Source: Oryzias latipes (Eukaryota > Chordata > Actinopteri > Beloniformes > Adrianichthyidae). Taken from it: 64,000 bases of DNA. Each line of letters opens with the position of its first letter. The stretch's first letter is position 1. The notes below the pieces were generated by a model. It ran no database searches. It was not told the DNA's origin and was given only the letters and a program-made list of their open reading frames with translations. Location of the stretch: assembly GCF_002234675.1 (NCBI RefSeq), contig NC_019870.2, positions 2,314,985 to 2,378,984 on the forward strand, given 5' to 3'. Positions 1 through 10,693 of this stretch are shown here, piece by piece. The position numbers and the translations under genes are program-made.

Positions 1-1254
1 TTATTTTGTTTTGTGTTGTTTTTTTCTTTTGTTTTTGCTTTTCTTTAATATTTTGTTGTTGTTTTGTTCCCTAGTTTTGAAAAAAAAAATTAAATTTGGA
101 TTATTTTTGGTTTTGTTCTTTCTTTCTGCACCTTTGAGCAAAAATTCAACCCCCGCCACAAACTCTAAACTCAAACAAAACAAAATCTGCATGCTGCAGT
201 CCCCGGTGGAGATGAACTCTGGACAGAGTGGATGACCCCGCCCCCAAATAACTGATGACATCACAGCGGGACAAACCATCAAAAGAAAAATGAAGGGGGC
301 CAAAATCTCTTATAGGGTTAAAAAAATATCTTCAGAATCGACTAATAAAGCCAAAATGCACATGTCGGGGATAATGAAAATTATTATGGGATGGCCACAG
401 GACCTAAAGCTTAGTGGTAAAGTGTAAAATATTTGACATTTTTGGCATTTTATCACAATTTGACACAAGCTACAGCGATCTTCACAAAATGTCCCACACG
501 CTCTACAAGGCCTAGTCTGCAACCACAATGGAAGTTTTGTCGACCTTTGACCTCAGGAAAAAGGCCGCCATCTTGAATTTAAATGGTCATTTTTATTTCA
601 TTTTATTTATTTATTTTACAATCCGCCAATCGGCTTCTGCAAATTTAAACTCGTCTTAAGGATTTTGATCTACCGCCCCCTAACTTTCTGAGCTTCATTG
701 GGATGTTACTTGGGGAATAAACGTTGACTTTAAAGTTTGTAGAGTTTGTGGCGAACTCATAAAAGTGGCGTTTTCTTGTAGCTTCTCGTACCAGAACATT
801 AAGAAAATGTAACACGTGAATCGTTGTTCTCAAGCTGAATGAAACCATGTGACATATGATATGAACAAATTAGGAATGTGGGCGTGGTTAACAAAAAAAC
901 AGACAACTGAATATAAAATGGCTGCTATGGAGATAAAACCCACAAGAAAACCGTCTTTTTGAGAAATAAAGTGCTTTTCATTTTGTTTTACAAACTTGTC
1001 ACGTTCAGATCTGACAGGGCTGTGGGGGCAGAAGGGGGAGAGATGTGGCGTATAGCAGTTATTTACCCTGTGAGGGGGGGGGTCAAAGGGGGCGGCGAGG
1101 ACGGGGCGGTTAATTTTTTCTTGTTTGGTCTGACTTTTAAAGCTCATCCTGACAAACATTGACCTTTGACCCGACGGCTCTTTCTGTGAAAGTTGGGCGT
1201 CTCGTCCTTCATGATGGTTTCCTCTTGGCTGCTTTGTTTCGATTTTCCTTTCAG
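1..1254 (+). other. Presumed intron of the tachykinin receptor gene, no exon seen
   Basis: This stretch lies upstream of the first receptor exon in the window. The preceding receptor exon would encode TM3-TM4 and end two bases into a codon; I found no open frame with such content here, so the missing exons lie before the window. The first 120 bases are T-rich low-complexity sequence. The open frames on the minus strand here have no recognisable content. Confidence 0.6.
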
Positions 1255-1946
1255 CTACTATGTATCCGTGGCTCTGCTGATTTACTTCCTGCCCCTGTGC
1301 ATCATGGGATGGGCGTACATCACCGTCGCCGTCACCCTCTGGGCGAGTAAGATCCCCGGCGACTCGTCGGAACACTACAGACAGCAGCTGGTCGCCAAGC
1401 GCAAAGTGATGTGAACCGCCTTGAAGTATGACGGACTCTTGCTCCGGGGCGCAGGTTTGAATCCCGTCTCTCCCGTCAGGTGGTGAAGATGATGATCGTG
1501 GTGGTGTGCACTTTCGCCGTCTGCTGGCTGCCGTATCACGTCTACTTCCTGCTGCACCAGTTCTTCCCCGAGCTCTTCGAGCAGCTCTACATCCAGCAGG
1601 TGTACCTGGCCGTCATGTGGCTCGCCATGAGCTCCACCATGTACAACCCCATCATCTACTACTGCCTCAACAGCAGGTGCGCCGGCTGTGCCCTCGCCAA
1701 ATGGCGTGCTGGCGTTTGTCTCGCCGTTCACCCTGTGTAATCTCTGCCTTCACCAGGTTCAGAGCAGGTTTCCAGCAGGTGTTTTGTTGCTGCTCCTCCA
1801 GCGCCGCCAAAGAGGAGCTGGAGCTCAAATCTCCCCGGTGTCTGCAAACCCAGGTGGGTCCCAGAACCGCTTTTCCCGCCTCATCTGCTGCTCAGGCGGG
1901 AGGTGAGCGGCCAGATGAGACCTCGACGGCGCTCTCATCCTGTTGA
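1255..1946 (+). CDS. Tachykinin (neurokinin) receptor, 3' exons (partial gene)
   Basis: Class A G protein-coupled receptor for substance P/neurokinin-type peptides, acting at the plasma membrane. Exons: 1255-1405 (151 nt), 1480-1676 (197 nt), 1757-1946. From memory, the 151 and 197 nt lengths and phases equal those of mammalian TACR exons 3 and 4. Exon one covers TM5 ([12 protein letters not shown]) and the third loop ([12 protein letters not shown]). Exon two begins VVKMMIVVV and holds TM6 with CWLPYH and TM7 with [15 protein letters not shown]. The tail begins FRAGF, has a CCC palmitoylation-type cluster and the family phrase ELELKS followed by CLQTQ, which resembles TACR1 most, so tacr1-like is favoured without excluding tacr2 or tacr3. 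Reading through, the tail stops at TGA 1944-1946, shorter than mammalian TACR1. Earlier exons are outside the window. Confidence 0.88.
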
Positions 1947-1963
1947 TCCTGTTTTCAATGCAG

Positions 1964-2077
1964 ACAGAGGAGCGCTCATGCGGAAACGGGGACGTACGGA
2001 GCATCATTTGCGGCAAAATTCTCTCCGCCGGGTCATCATTTGTTTCTGTAAATGTGGGCGGAGCTCTTACTGCGTAA
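1964..2077 (+). CDS. Possible alternative terminal exon of the tachykinin receptor
   Basis: The receptor tail contains a textbook donor (CAG then GTGGGT) after base 1853, directly after LQTQ. The segment from 1964 is preceded by a pyrimidine-rich acceptor (gttttcaatgcag) and continues the same frame for 37 codons to TAA at 2075-2077. Splicing would replace the read-through tail by one starting TEERSCGNGDV. The alternative residues match no tail I know, so this is only a plausible second C-terminus. Confidence 0.25.
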   Translation, partial: TEERSCGNGDVRSIICGKILSAGSSFVSVNVGGALTA

Positions 2078-2184
2078 CAGTGCACCTGCTGAAGGTCTTC
2101 CTCCTCATTTACAGCGTCTGCAGGATGACTCAGCAAATCGGGAGAAATACTGACTCAGAAAACTGCAACTCAAAAACTATTTCT

Positions 2185-2400
2185 AGGACATAGTTTCTGC
2201 AGAGCGGCGAGCATTCATTAGAGATCGGCCTCCGAGTTGTGGGCGGGACTGCTTGTGAGGGGCAGCCCCACCCCCCACCCCTCGCCATTGCTGAGAGCTC
2301 GGAGCAAAAAACGTCACAAAAACAATCTTTTCCGTCTGCTCCTGATTCACAGTGATTTCATCAGAAACAAGGATACAAGAACATCTTGAAATATTTCTCT
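2185..2400 (-). repeat. MITE family B, reverse partial copy
   Basis: Shares 'atagtttctgcagagc' and 'tctgctcctgattcaca' with the full family B copy at 50491-51018, in reverse orientation and internally rearranged. It sits immediately 3' of the receptor gene and may supply part of its 3' UTR. Confidence 0.6.
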
Positions 2401-2444
2401 AAAATACCTAAATATGGTCACAAATAAGAAAACGAGAGCAGATA

Positions 2445-2450
2445 AATAAA
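2445..2450 (+). terminator. Candidate poly(A) signal AATAAA for the tachykinin receptor
   Basis: AATAAA about 370-500 nt after the two candidate stop codons. It lies at the edge of a MITE fragment, so use is uncertain. Confidence 0.35.
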
Positions 2451-2459
2451 GCAAATCTT

Positions 2460-4430
2460 TTAGATTCTATTTCTGAAGACATTTCTTGTTTTATTATTAT
2501 TATTAAGACCTGATGACATATTTGAGCTGACCATCTGCACGGTACTGTGGGAGTAGAACCCAAAGTGTGATGCCCACCAGGGGCGGAGCTACGGGGGAAC
2601 AGGGGAGGGGAGCTGCCCTCTCAGCAAAAAGCTTTGCCCCCCCCCCAATTTTTTTTAGCCAACATTAGCATCACTGTTGATAAAATTATCAATATAAGCT
2701 TCTTTATTGCTACGGCTTTACATTAGAAACAATCAATCAATGTATTATTAGTAGAGCTCTCATAAAAGAGAGGCAACAAGAGTGCTGAACATAAATCAAA
2801 TGTAAATAAAATCACTAAATAGGATACAATAACGAAACAATAACAACAATAAAATCAATGAAAGCAATTAAACAATGAAAACACCAAATAAGGAAATTAA
2901 CAGAAAAAACGAATAAACAGCTGTGCAATATTAAAAAAATACATATTTTAGATCCTTTATCTTGCAACGCTCTCCCATTCCGCTGCCTCCCCTCTTGCCC
3001 CCCTTAAATGTTTTAGCTCCGCCCCCTGGATGGCAGGTCTTCATGAAAAGGTGTAGCTCTTCTTCTTTTGCATGTCTTCAGACCTGGGGAACCAAGAACT
3101 GTTTCCTTCTGGGCTTTAAAGTTAATTTGATAAAATATACTTTTTTTGTTTTGTTTGTTCATTTTGGGCGCCAGCATTTAGCGGCCAGAAAAATCCAGCG
3201 TTTCCTACAAATATCTGCATGTTTCTCTGCGGCAGAAGCTCACAGCTGCTCTGTGGTCAGGCGCTGCTTTCAGGTGTGCTCAGGTGTTTCTACGCCTCGT
3301 CTCGTTTTTCAGGGGAGCATTCGCGGCAGCCGGATGGAGACGGTCGTTTCCAGCGCCGTGGATCCTGCGGCGCCGTGCGCTCCTCCTCCCGCCCACGTGG
3401 ACAGCGCCAACTGCGTCCCGGAGACGTTTGCCAGCACCTCCTGTTGATTCCTCCATGGATGTGACGGTCAGTCGTTTCTAGGCCACCCAACCATCTTCCA
3501 GGGCTAGGGCTGCGTGGAAACGGCGAGCAGAGCCAGCACCTGTTGGGCAGGATTACCGGCGGCGTTTGGGCCATGTGAGCAGCAGAGCTCGCTCCGCAGC
3601 AGGCGGATCACCGGACGGCTAAATATAGAGGACCCAAATATAGTGGAGCGGAAAACAAAGCCCCTCCAGTTGTGAGGATTTGCTCGTCACCAGACGGCAG
3701 TTTGGCTCCAGAACACAACAGAACCTGCTGTTTGACACACGCGTGGTCGGACAGGTGAGACTCACCTGCCACTTCCTGTTTGATGTGACCGGCCTCTCCG
3801 TGTGGTTTCAGAGCTGCTGGACAGGTTCCCCCAAAGCAAAAACATTGGTCTTTGATTTGCTGCAGTTCTCTGGCTGCCAAAACAAGCCCGCATCATCAGC
3901 CCTCCACCGCCATGCTTGACCATAGCAAACCAATGTTTTCCACAAACATGGTTACATGTGAAACTTCATATTTAAGGTTTCCTTCAAATTAGAATCATAT
4001 CTGCTGACCTTTTGCTTCTGAGGCGCATTTTTCCGCCTCCATGAGGAACCCCGTTCTGTCCGGGGGTGTGGTTCCAAGTGAGAGGCGGAGCCTGGCCCCC
4101 ACCTTCCACTCCTGGGGGAAAAATCACAAAACTTCTTCTGGATCCCTTTAATCGGTTTATCTGTTGTTGAACAGAATGTTTGTTTAATGTTCCCTTCTTC
4201 AGGCTACAAAAAAACTTTATTGAACTCAAGTTTGTTAACAATGATTAAACAACAAACAATTACATGTGCACCTGTAGTCAATAGTTAAACGATGGAAATT
4301 GTTGTGTGTGTGTGTGTGTGTGTGAAATACAGTTTGTTGCTGAAATTCATCGCTGACTTGCGTCTGCATTTCCTTCTTCATGCGACTAATGTTTCATCTG
4401 ACAGTCAGAACTCACAAAGACGTTCTCCTT
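2460..4430. other. Intergenic sequence, no gene recognised
   Basis: AT-rich simple sequence at 2480-2960 and GC-richer sequence at 3240-3600 with overlapping open frames on both strands that resemble no family I know. It contains one Tc1-like fossil, listed separately. Confidence 0.5.
3780..3930 (-). mobile_element. Tc1/mariner-like transposase fossil
   Basis: Read on the minus strand, bases around 3880-3920 give MVKHGGGGLMMRACF, matching the Tc1 transposase signature VKHGGGSVMVWGCF that surrounds the second catalytic acidic region. Flanking frames are broken. Only this core was recognised; the element limits are approximate. Confidence 0.55.
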
Positions 4431-4645
4431 TTAACCCTTGTTCTATCCTAGGTACTATAACATTGGGAGTTGGGTCATCTAGACCCACTAGACAGTGCTC
4501 TGAACCTTTTTTCTTCAATGATTTGTGATCTTCACTGGTGTCCATGGATTACATGAAATCTTTCCACCTTTATCCACCTTTGTCATGGTAGGGAGAACAC
4601 GTCAATGGAAGGGGGGGGGGTCATCTAAGATAGCACAAGGGTTAA
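4431..4645 (+). mobile_element. piggyBac-like MITE (family A), copy 1
   Basis: Bounded by TTAA on both sides (4431-4434 and 4642-4645). The left end reads CCCTTGTTCTATCCTAG and the right end CTAAGATAGCACAAGGG, an inverted repeat. TTAA target sites with CCC termini are the hallmark of piggyBac transposons. There is no coding capacity. Two sister copies lie at 16860-17081 and 61590-61806 with closely similar interiors. Confidence 0.8.
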
Positions 4646-7600
4646 AGGGTCAAAGAACTTTTTCTTCTAAAAAGGTTTTAAACATATTAAGATAAAAGTA
4701 AGTAGGAATAAAAAATCTTTCCTCCTTTAATTGATCTCCAGCTCTCATTAGATCCATTTTCTCCAGAAACTCTGGAAAAACGTCTAAAATGAGTTAACGT
4801 TTTTGGACAAATAGATATAATCTCATTTGAAACAGAAAGTTCTGCTCCAGAATCTGAACTTTGGTCCCGTCTCCTCTCATCCCAGCTGCAGGGAAACATG
4901 AAGGAGAACTTTGAGTTTCATCCATGTTGGAGGAAACGTTTAGGAAAAGGAACAAAGTCTCCATGAGTCTGAAACCTCCTTTAGCTCTAAGTCGACTCAG
5001 AACTTAGCATCTGGCGCCATCTACTGCTTAAACAGAGAATCGCTAACTTCTAAAGTCTTTCACCTGAATGGACCAAACGGAACCAAATCAGATCAGCTGC
5101 AGGTTTACGGGGAACCGGGACATATAAGTCAAGGAGGATCGTTTCTGGACCTGCTGCACCATCAAGAGAACATTTAAATAAGACCTCAAGGTGATGAGAA
5201 CATGGATCAGGTGGGAGTTTCTCAGCCTCAGGGAAACCTTCAACCGATCTGCTCATTTACAGATTTAGATCTTCACTGCTGCGTCTGGGACAAAGGACGG
5301 TTCTCGCCTTCTCTTTCTGAGCGCCCAGGGGAAGAACGATCTAATTACCAGGATGCAAAGCAAAAATGTTCATAGAAATTAAAATAAAAGCTGTACAAAA
5401 GAGAGAAGGTCAAAAATGTTTCCAAAAATGGTTTATGAAACAAAACGTCTAACTACTTAATACAAATCCTAAATGCTTCAAAGAAAATCTCGTCTTTGAG
5501 GTACATGTCTAGATTTTTTGCCTCCATCAGTTTTTTGTCACGGTTTGAAGTGAATCTGTAAAACCTTAACGATGTAAACAATTGGCTTGTGATTGACAGG
5601 TGCCTGTCCTGGGTGCCCCACGGTGACCCTGCACAGGTCTAAGCAGGAAACTGAAGATGAAATGGGGGGGGGGGGGGGACTGTTTTTACAAATGAAAGGA
5701 GTTTTTGAGGGGCAGAGGCACCATCAGGGACACACCCACTCACTAGAGTAGGCGGAGCTTAGTGTGGGTTTAGTTGTACAGCAAAACAGGGGACCACAGT
5801 GAATGAATGTTTACCGGACAGCACGGTTACCATGGTGATGCTGCAGGATGATGATCATCTGGATGAGATTATTGAGGTTTGTAAACAGTAAAAAGCAGAA
5901 ATCAATTCAGGATTCTTTATTGTTGTTTCACCACAGGGATAAAATGAAAGTCCTGCCTCTGGTCCCAGAATCCAGTCGATTCTGGAGCTGGAGTCGTCTG
6001 GAAGCTGAAAAACTGTGGCGTCCAGATTCAGACTCAAGGCGGCGCCCTTCACATAGGTCAAAGGTGACGCTCACACGGCTGATACTGGTCCCTATATCTC
6101 CAATATGGATCCAGACGTCTGTGGAAGACGCCATTTCAGCGCCGTAGACTTAAAAACAGTCATTTTCAAGGAAACAATTGAGTGGGCGGAGCCTCCAGAT
6201 GAGTCAGAGTCTGAGCTGAAGGTAGAGGACCCAGAAGCCCGCCTCCGTATAAAAGACACTCAAACGGGTTTCGTTTAAACTTCCGCTTCTTTATCGTTTT
6301 ACAGCGAGTAGGTGTGCAACACCAAACATGCATTTCCACGGACGGCTGAACGCCGCAGTAAACAAACAGCAGTGGCTCCGCCTCTAAAATTGGGAGTGTG
6401 AAATATTTACAAACATGCTGGAGTTCGGACAAACGTCGACTCCCCTGAAGGCACCGCGGCGGAAGATACTGACTCTTTGGCAATGATTTGATGTCTCCCT
6501 TGTTAAAAGCAACATTTGTCTAAAATGAAAGTGAAATCACGTTTTCCACCTGAAATGACACGACCAGGAAAGTCTGCAAACATCTAAAAGGCGAGCTCCG
6601 CTTTTCCTTAAAAATGGCGTTTCTTCAAGACGTGTCCATCAGCTGGCTGTGTTTGTGTCGTCCTGCAGCAGAGGGGTCCGCTCGTCTGTCCCAGAGCGTC
6701 GGCTGGAGGCGCCGTCAGCCTCATTTCTCTGTAACACCAGAAAAAAACTGCTCAGCTTCTGCTGATGCACCGGAGCGGAAGCCCACCGTGACGCCAAAAC
6801 CCACCGTGACGTCAAAACCCACCGTGACTTAAAAACATCCTAAACAAAAGAAGTTCCTTTTACTTTGAAAATTCCTGCTCTTTCCTATTTCTGAAGGCAG
6901 AAAAGACCTGAATTCTCTTCAACATAAAACCCTCCTGTACTTCATAATCGATTCCCTCAGAGAATGCAGGTCAGGGTTTCTCATCATTTCAAAAACTGCT
7001 CAAAAAAGTGGATTTTACTCAACTTTACTTGGGACATAATCAAGGACCCACTCAGGACCTGACGGACTAGGAAGAAAATCAGGTACTGACTCGGGACCTG
7101 ACCAACTCTGGACCAACTCCGGACCTGACCCAATCAGGTACCGGCTTATGACCTTACCTTTATGATCTTCTGTACTCAAAAAACAGGTCAGGACAAACAA
7201 CAAACACTTGAACAAATCCAAACAGCAAGAAGTAAAAAAATCATCAAAATAAACTTCACTGATGGCTGAGGGGTCTGTCGTGGGGGGGGGGGGCTTCCAG
7301 GACCTACAACCAAAACTTTAGTCGTCTTTCGTACAAAATGTTTGCTTTTATCTAAACTTAAGTTCCTCTCAAACTTTGACGTTTCAACAATTACAAGAAA
7401 TTCGTGTTAGACAACGAAGAGGGTCAATTAAACATGAAAATTTCCCCCGGGGGGGGGCCCAACCCCGCTCCTCCAGATCTACCCCCACATACCCCCGCCC
7501 AACCCTGTTTGCTGATGAGTACCTGGACCGCGTGTTCAGCCAATCAGAACCACCTGATCCAGATAATCCCAACAGTTTGGAACAGGAAAGGCTGGGTGGT

Positions 7601-9090
7601 AGAAGGCAGGGACCGGGGTTGGGCCCGCCCCACCCAAACCGTTGTGTTGTGTGTATGTCTTCAAGTGTGGACCCACCTGCAGCACTCAAACTTTTCTCCC
7701 GAGTGTCATAGCCGTGAGTGCCCTTTACCTGCCCGTGAGCCGAGGCCTAGAACACGACCACATTGCCTTACACATGAGCCAAGCACAACACTCGTCTGTC
7801 ACGGGGGAGGGGTCGGTACTCATGCATGATCTGGCTCGGTAACGGGTCAGTCATGCAGTTAATTTGGAGGACATGTGATTGGTAAGTTCAGTAACTGATC
7901 TGATGAGGAAGAAATTGATGATAAGAAGAAGGAAGACAAAACTTATTAGACAGGATCTGAAAACTGATCACAGACGTCCGATTCAGACTTTAAACTCAAA
8001 CTTAAGCCTTGGTCCCACGACCCGAACGGCTGCTAAGTGTTTGTGGGTGGTCCGGGTCCGTAGAAAGGAGCAGGTGAATCTTAAGGGGAGCCCAGATGTA
8101 CCTTCAAATTCTTTTGAGGCTCGTTTGGACACCTTAAGGAACGTCATGAAAGTGGAACGTACCATTGTTGTGTATGTGGTAGGTGTATCATTTCAGTTCT
8201 ATCGCCTTTAGTGGTCCTAAGGGGTTCAATTACTTTTAAATTACATCAAGCCTCACATCAAGCTACAGTAAAATGGATATTTTAATCTTTGGATCTGTCA
8301 GACAACAGAACACGTCCCGTCATCAAAAAGAAAAAGGTAAAAAATCTCTGAGATTTTTCTGAGATCTCTGAGATAAATCTGAAAAAATCTCTCTAGATCA
8401 TGTAGAGGTCCATAGGCCCAAATTCAAAGAGCTGAATCTGTCTTCACATGTGTATATCTTCACAGGCTACAGACATACCGGTCAATCGACATTCAAGACA
8501 TTTAGCCCATAGTGTTCACACTGGACCAGCAGGGAGGGGCTTCTTCTTAATTTTAATTTTTCTAGCGTTAAAGTGGCCACTTCCAATGAAAAACCTATGT
8601 AGGGTCAACATAAAAGTGCGTTTTGGGCTTCTGCGTTCAAAACTCTCACGTCTATGCATGTCTATGCATGTCTATGCATAAAACGCACGTTGAAAGTTAA
8701 ACCTGTTGAACTTTGGCCAATCAGGGACTTGGATTTGGTAGTGATGTATGAATGGCGTCCCTTTTGAAATTAATAATTGCGGTTTGTTTCCGGCTGGAAT
8801 TCCATAACACCAAGTCTTTCGTGTATCGGGATGGCGCAGTGGAAGGAAAAGTCTGGAGCGACATCCACCAGATTTGCACCACTACGACATTTCCCACCAA
8901 ATATCTTCCAGTTGAAGGTCCAAGTACCGGTTAGCGTCAGGCCTGTGTCAACACCGTATGCGAAAAGTGCTTTGTGAATCCGTGTTCAGTGCGTTCTTGA
9001 AGGTGCGTCGCATGCCTGCTGTCTACGTAGTCCAAAGGGCATATATCATGTAAAATCAACCTTTTCTGGGTTTTTTTTACCTTATTTTTT
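4646..9090. other. Intergenic sequence, no gene recognised
   Basis: No exon with family resemblance was found on either strand. It holds short G-homopolymers (5665-5680, around 7280), short degenerate GACCTGAC-type repeats at 7050-7140, and a stretch at 8500-8700 with a triplicated 'tctatgcatg'. The last scarb1 exon(s) could lie here on the minus strand, but I could not identify them. Confidence 0.45.
6780..6833 (+). repeat. Three 18-bp tandem units with a CRE-like palindrome
   Basis: Three successive copies of an 18-base unit (AAACCCACCGTGACGYCA). One junction forms the perfect palindrome TGACGTCA at 6807-6814, the consensus cAMP response element. Function is unknown. Confidence 0.6.
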
Positions 9091-9119
9091 TAAATAATTT
9101 TCTTAAAAACTTTTTAGGT

Positions 9120-9480
9120 TTTAAGTTTTTTATAAAGTTCATTCCTCACAAAAAAACCAAAGTGGTATTTGATCCATTCACGCATTTCTGAGTATCCCTT
9201 TAAGCCCAATCCACAAAACAAGTGGGTTCTCACAGTGTGATGTCACAAAGTGAGGGAAACCCCTTCCAGCTCCGCCCCCAGGGATAACAGACACACCGAT
9301 TGGTTGGACGCTTTCATGAACAAGATGCACATCCATCTCTGTGAAGTTCAGATGTCCTTTGTTTTCGTTGGTGAAAAGGAGACACGCTGCCGAGGCCGAC
9401 TCTAGGATGACATCATGAAATGGGCGGGACCCACAAGAAGGGAAAGGCGGAGCTTACTACCGGATAGGAAAATTAGCTGC
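9120..9480 (+). repeat. Dispersed repeat family D, copy 1
   Basis: Long, diverged similarity in the same orientation to 59840-60290. Shared blocks include 'gatccattcacgcat', 'gtgggttctcaca', 'gtcacaaagtgagg' and 'atgaaatgggcg'. No terminal inverted repeats were made out. Confidence 0.7.
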
Positions 9481-10386
9481 AAAAAGGACCCTTCGTCCTA
9501 AAATGCACCAAAGGTGATAGATTATCATACATATGGACACAGTCTTACTCTGAGAGGTTTAGGAAAAGCAGGATCTAAACCCTTTAAGGGTTTGGAGACT
9601 TTGGGACCTGGACCCAGTCCCACAGGTTCTGCTGGTCTCTGCCTTTATATCGGTTCTGCGACTTCTCTGAATCACAGATCAGTCGGTTTAGCTTCATGAA
9701 GCCCTTCGTCTGAGCTGAAACTCAATGATCCCTCTTCCAGCTGATTGGTTCTGAATGTGTTTACAAACCCTACCTTCCTTTCTCGTGCAGCTTCTGTTGA
9801 GAAACATTTTCAAACATCTCCATGATCACCGTTTCCAACATGCATTCATCAAAGTTCCCGTTAGAAGTTTCGAGTCCAATCTGGTCCCAGAAATCCCTGA
9901 TTTTGCAATAAATCATATTTTTTTCTGCAGAAATGTTTCTTGATGAGAATCAGAACATTAGATATTTGTATGGATTCGTTTGGGTTTGGATCAGGACGGG
10001 CTGGTTTACGAACCCCGGGGTTTTCCGTGACACTGAAGACCTCCACGGGGTTGGAAGACCTCTGCAAACAAACACCAGCCGTTACCGTGACGAAGCGACA
10101 AGAACACCGAGATCCCACGCCGCTCTCCGCTAGACCTTGACTTCTTGGTTTATGGCGTTGTAAAGAGACTGTTACCCAACGCGCACACGAGACGGCGATA
10201 AGAGCGGCGTGGTCGCTCTCTGACGGCAGGAGAAAGACTCCCACCAGGGTTTTTGGACGGAACCAAAAAGAGCAGAAGACCGTTGGAGGCTGAAGGAAAC
10301 CAGCAAGACGTCACCGGCGTCCGGCAGCGAAAGGAGCCCCCCCTCATTAAAAAGGGGGAGCAGGTGGATGACGGTTTGGACTTTAC

Positions 10387-10418
10387 CTCTGATGGTCTGT
10401 CAGTTAGAGTTCAGAGCT
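10387..10418 (-). CDS. scarb1: Weak candidate terminal micro-exon of scarb1
   Basis: On the minus strand a long C-rich tract ends in 'ccag', followed by 32 nt that in phase 0 read SSEL then TAA, and a donor GTAAAG. It fits the phase left by exon 11 but has no resemblance to the SR-BI tail, which normally ends in a PDZ-binding EAKL/EARL-type sequence. An alternative is reading through exon 11 to a stop at 10655-10657. Confidence 0.15.
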
Positions 10419-10493
10419 CTGGTTAAAGGCGGGGAGGGGGTGGGTGGGGGAGGGGGGCAGGAGCGACAGAATTTCTTTTTAAATATTTCAGTT

Positions 10494-10499
10494 TTTATT
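10494..10499 (-). terminator. scarb1: Candidate poly(A) signal downstream of scarb1 exon 11
   Basis: AATAAA on the minus strand about 195 nt beyond the exon 11 donor. It could end a short isoform that reads through that donor (12 extra codons), or be incidental. Confidence 0.3.
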
Positions 10500-10693
10500 G
10501 GTGGATCACGATGAGATGATCTACCTCCGAAGCCTCAGCCGGAACCAGAGCAGAACCAGCAGACGGGTTCTGTGTTTTCTGGCCAGCGGGCTGAGGGTTC
10601 GAATCCTTCCTGCTCCCTCTCCTACCATTCTCGCAAGGACATGCTCCCGCGGCATCATGCAGACGGAACAGTGTGTCGCGCTGGGCGCCATAC

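Noticed and set aside
830-1375. 181-codon minus-strand frame over the receptor TM5 exon
   Set aside because: It is antisense to a securely identified exon and shows no family resemblance.
1440-1479. 'gcaggtttgaatccc' in the receptor intron as a tRNA or SINE B box
   Set aside because: No A box and no SINE body; it is explained as chance in a short intron.
10570-10640. tRNA-like 'gagggttcgaatccttcc' resembling a T-arm and B box
   Set aside because: No matching A box, acceptor stem or cloverleaf could be found upstream or downstream.
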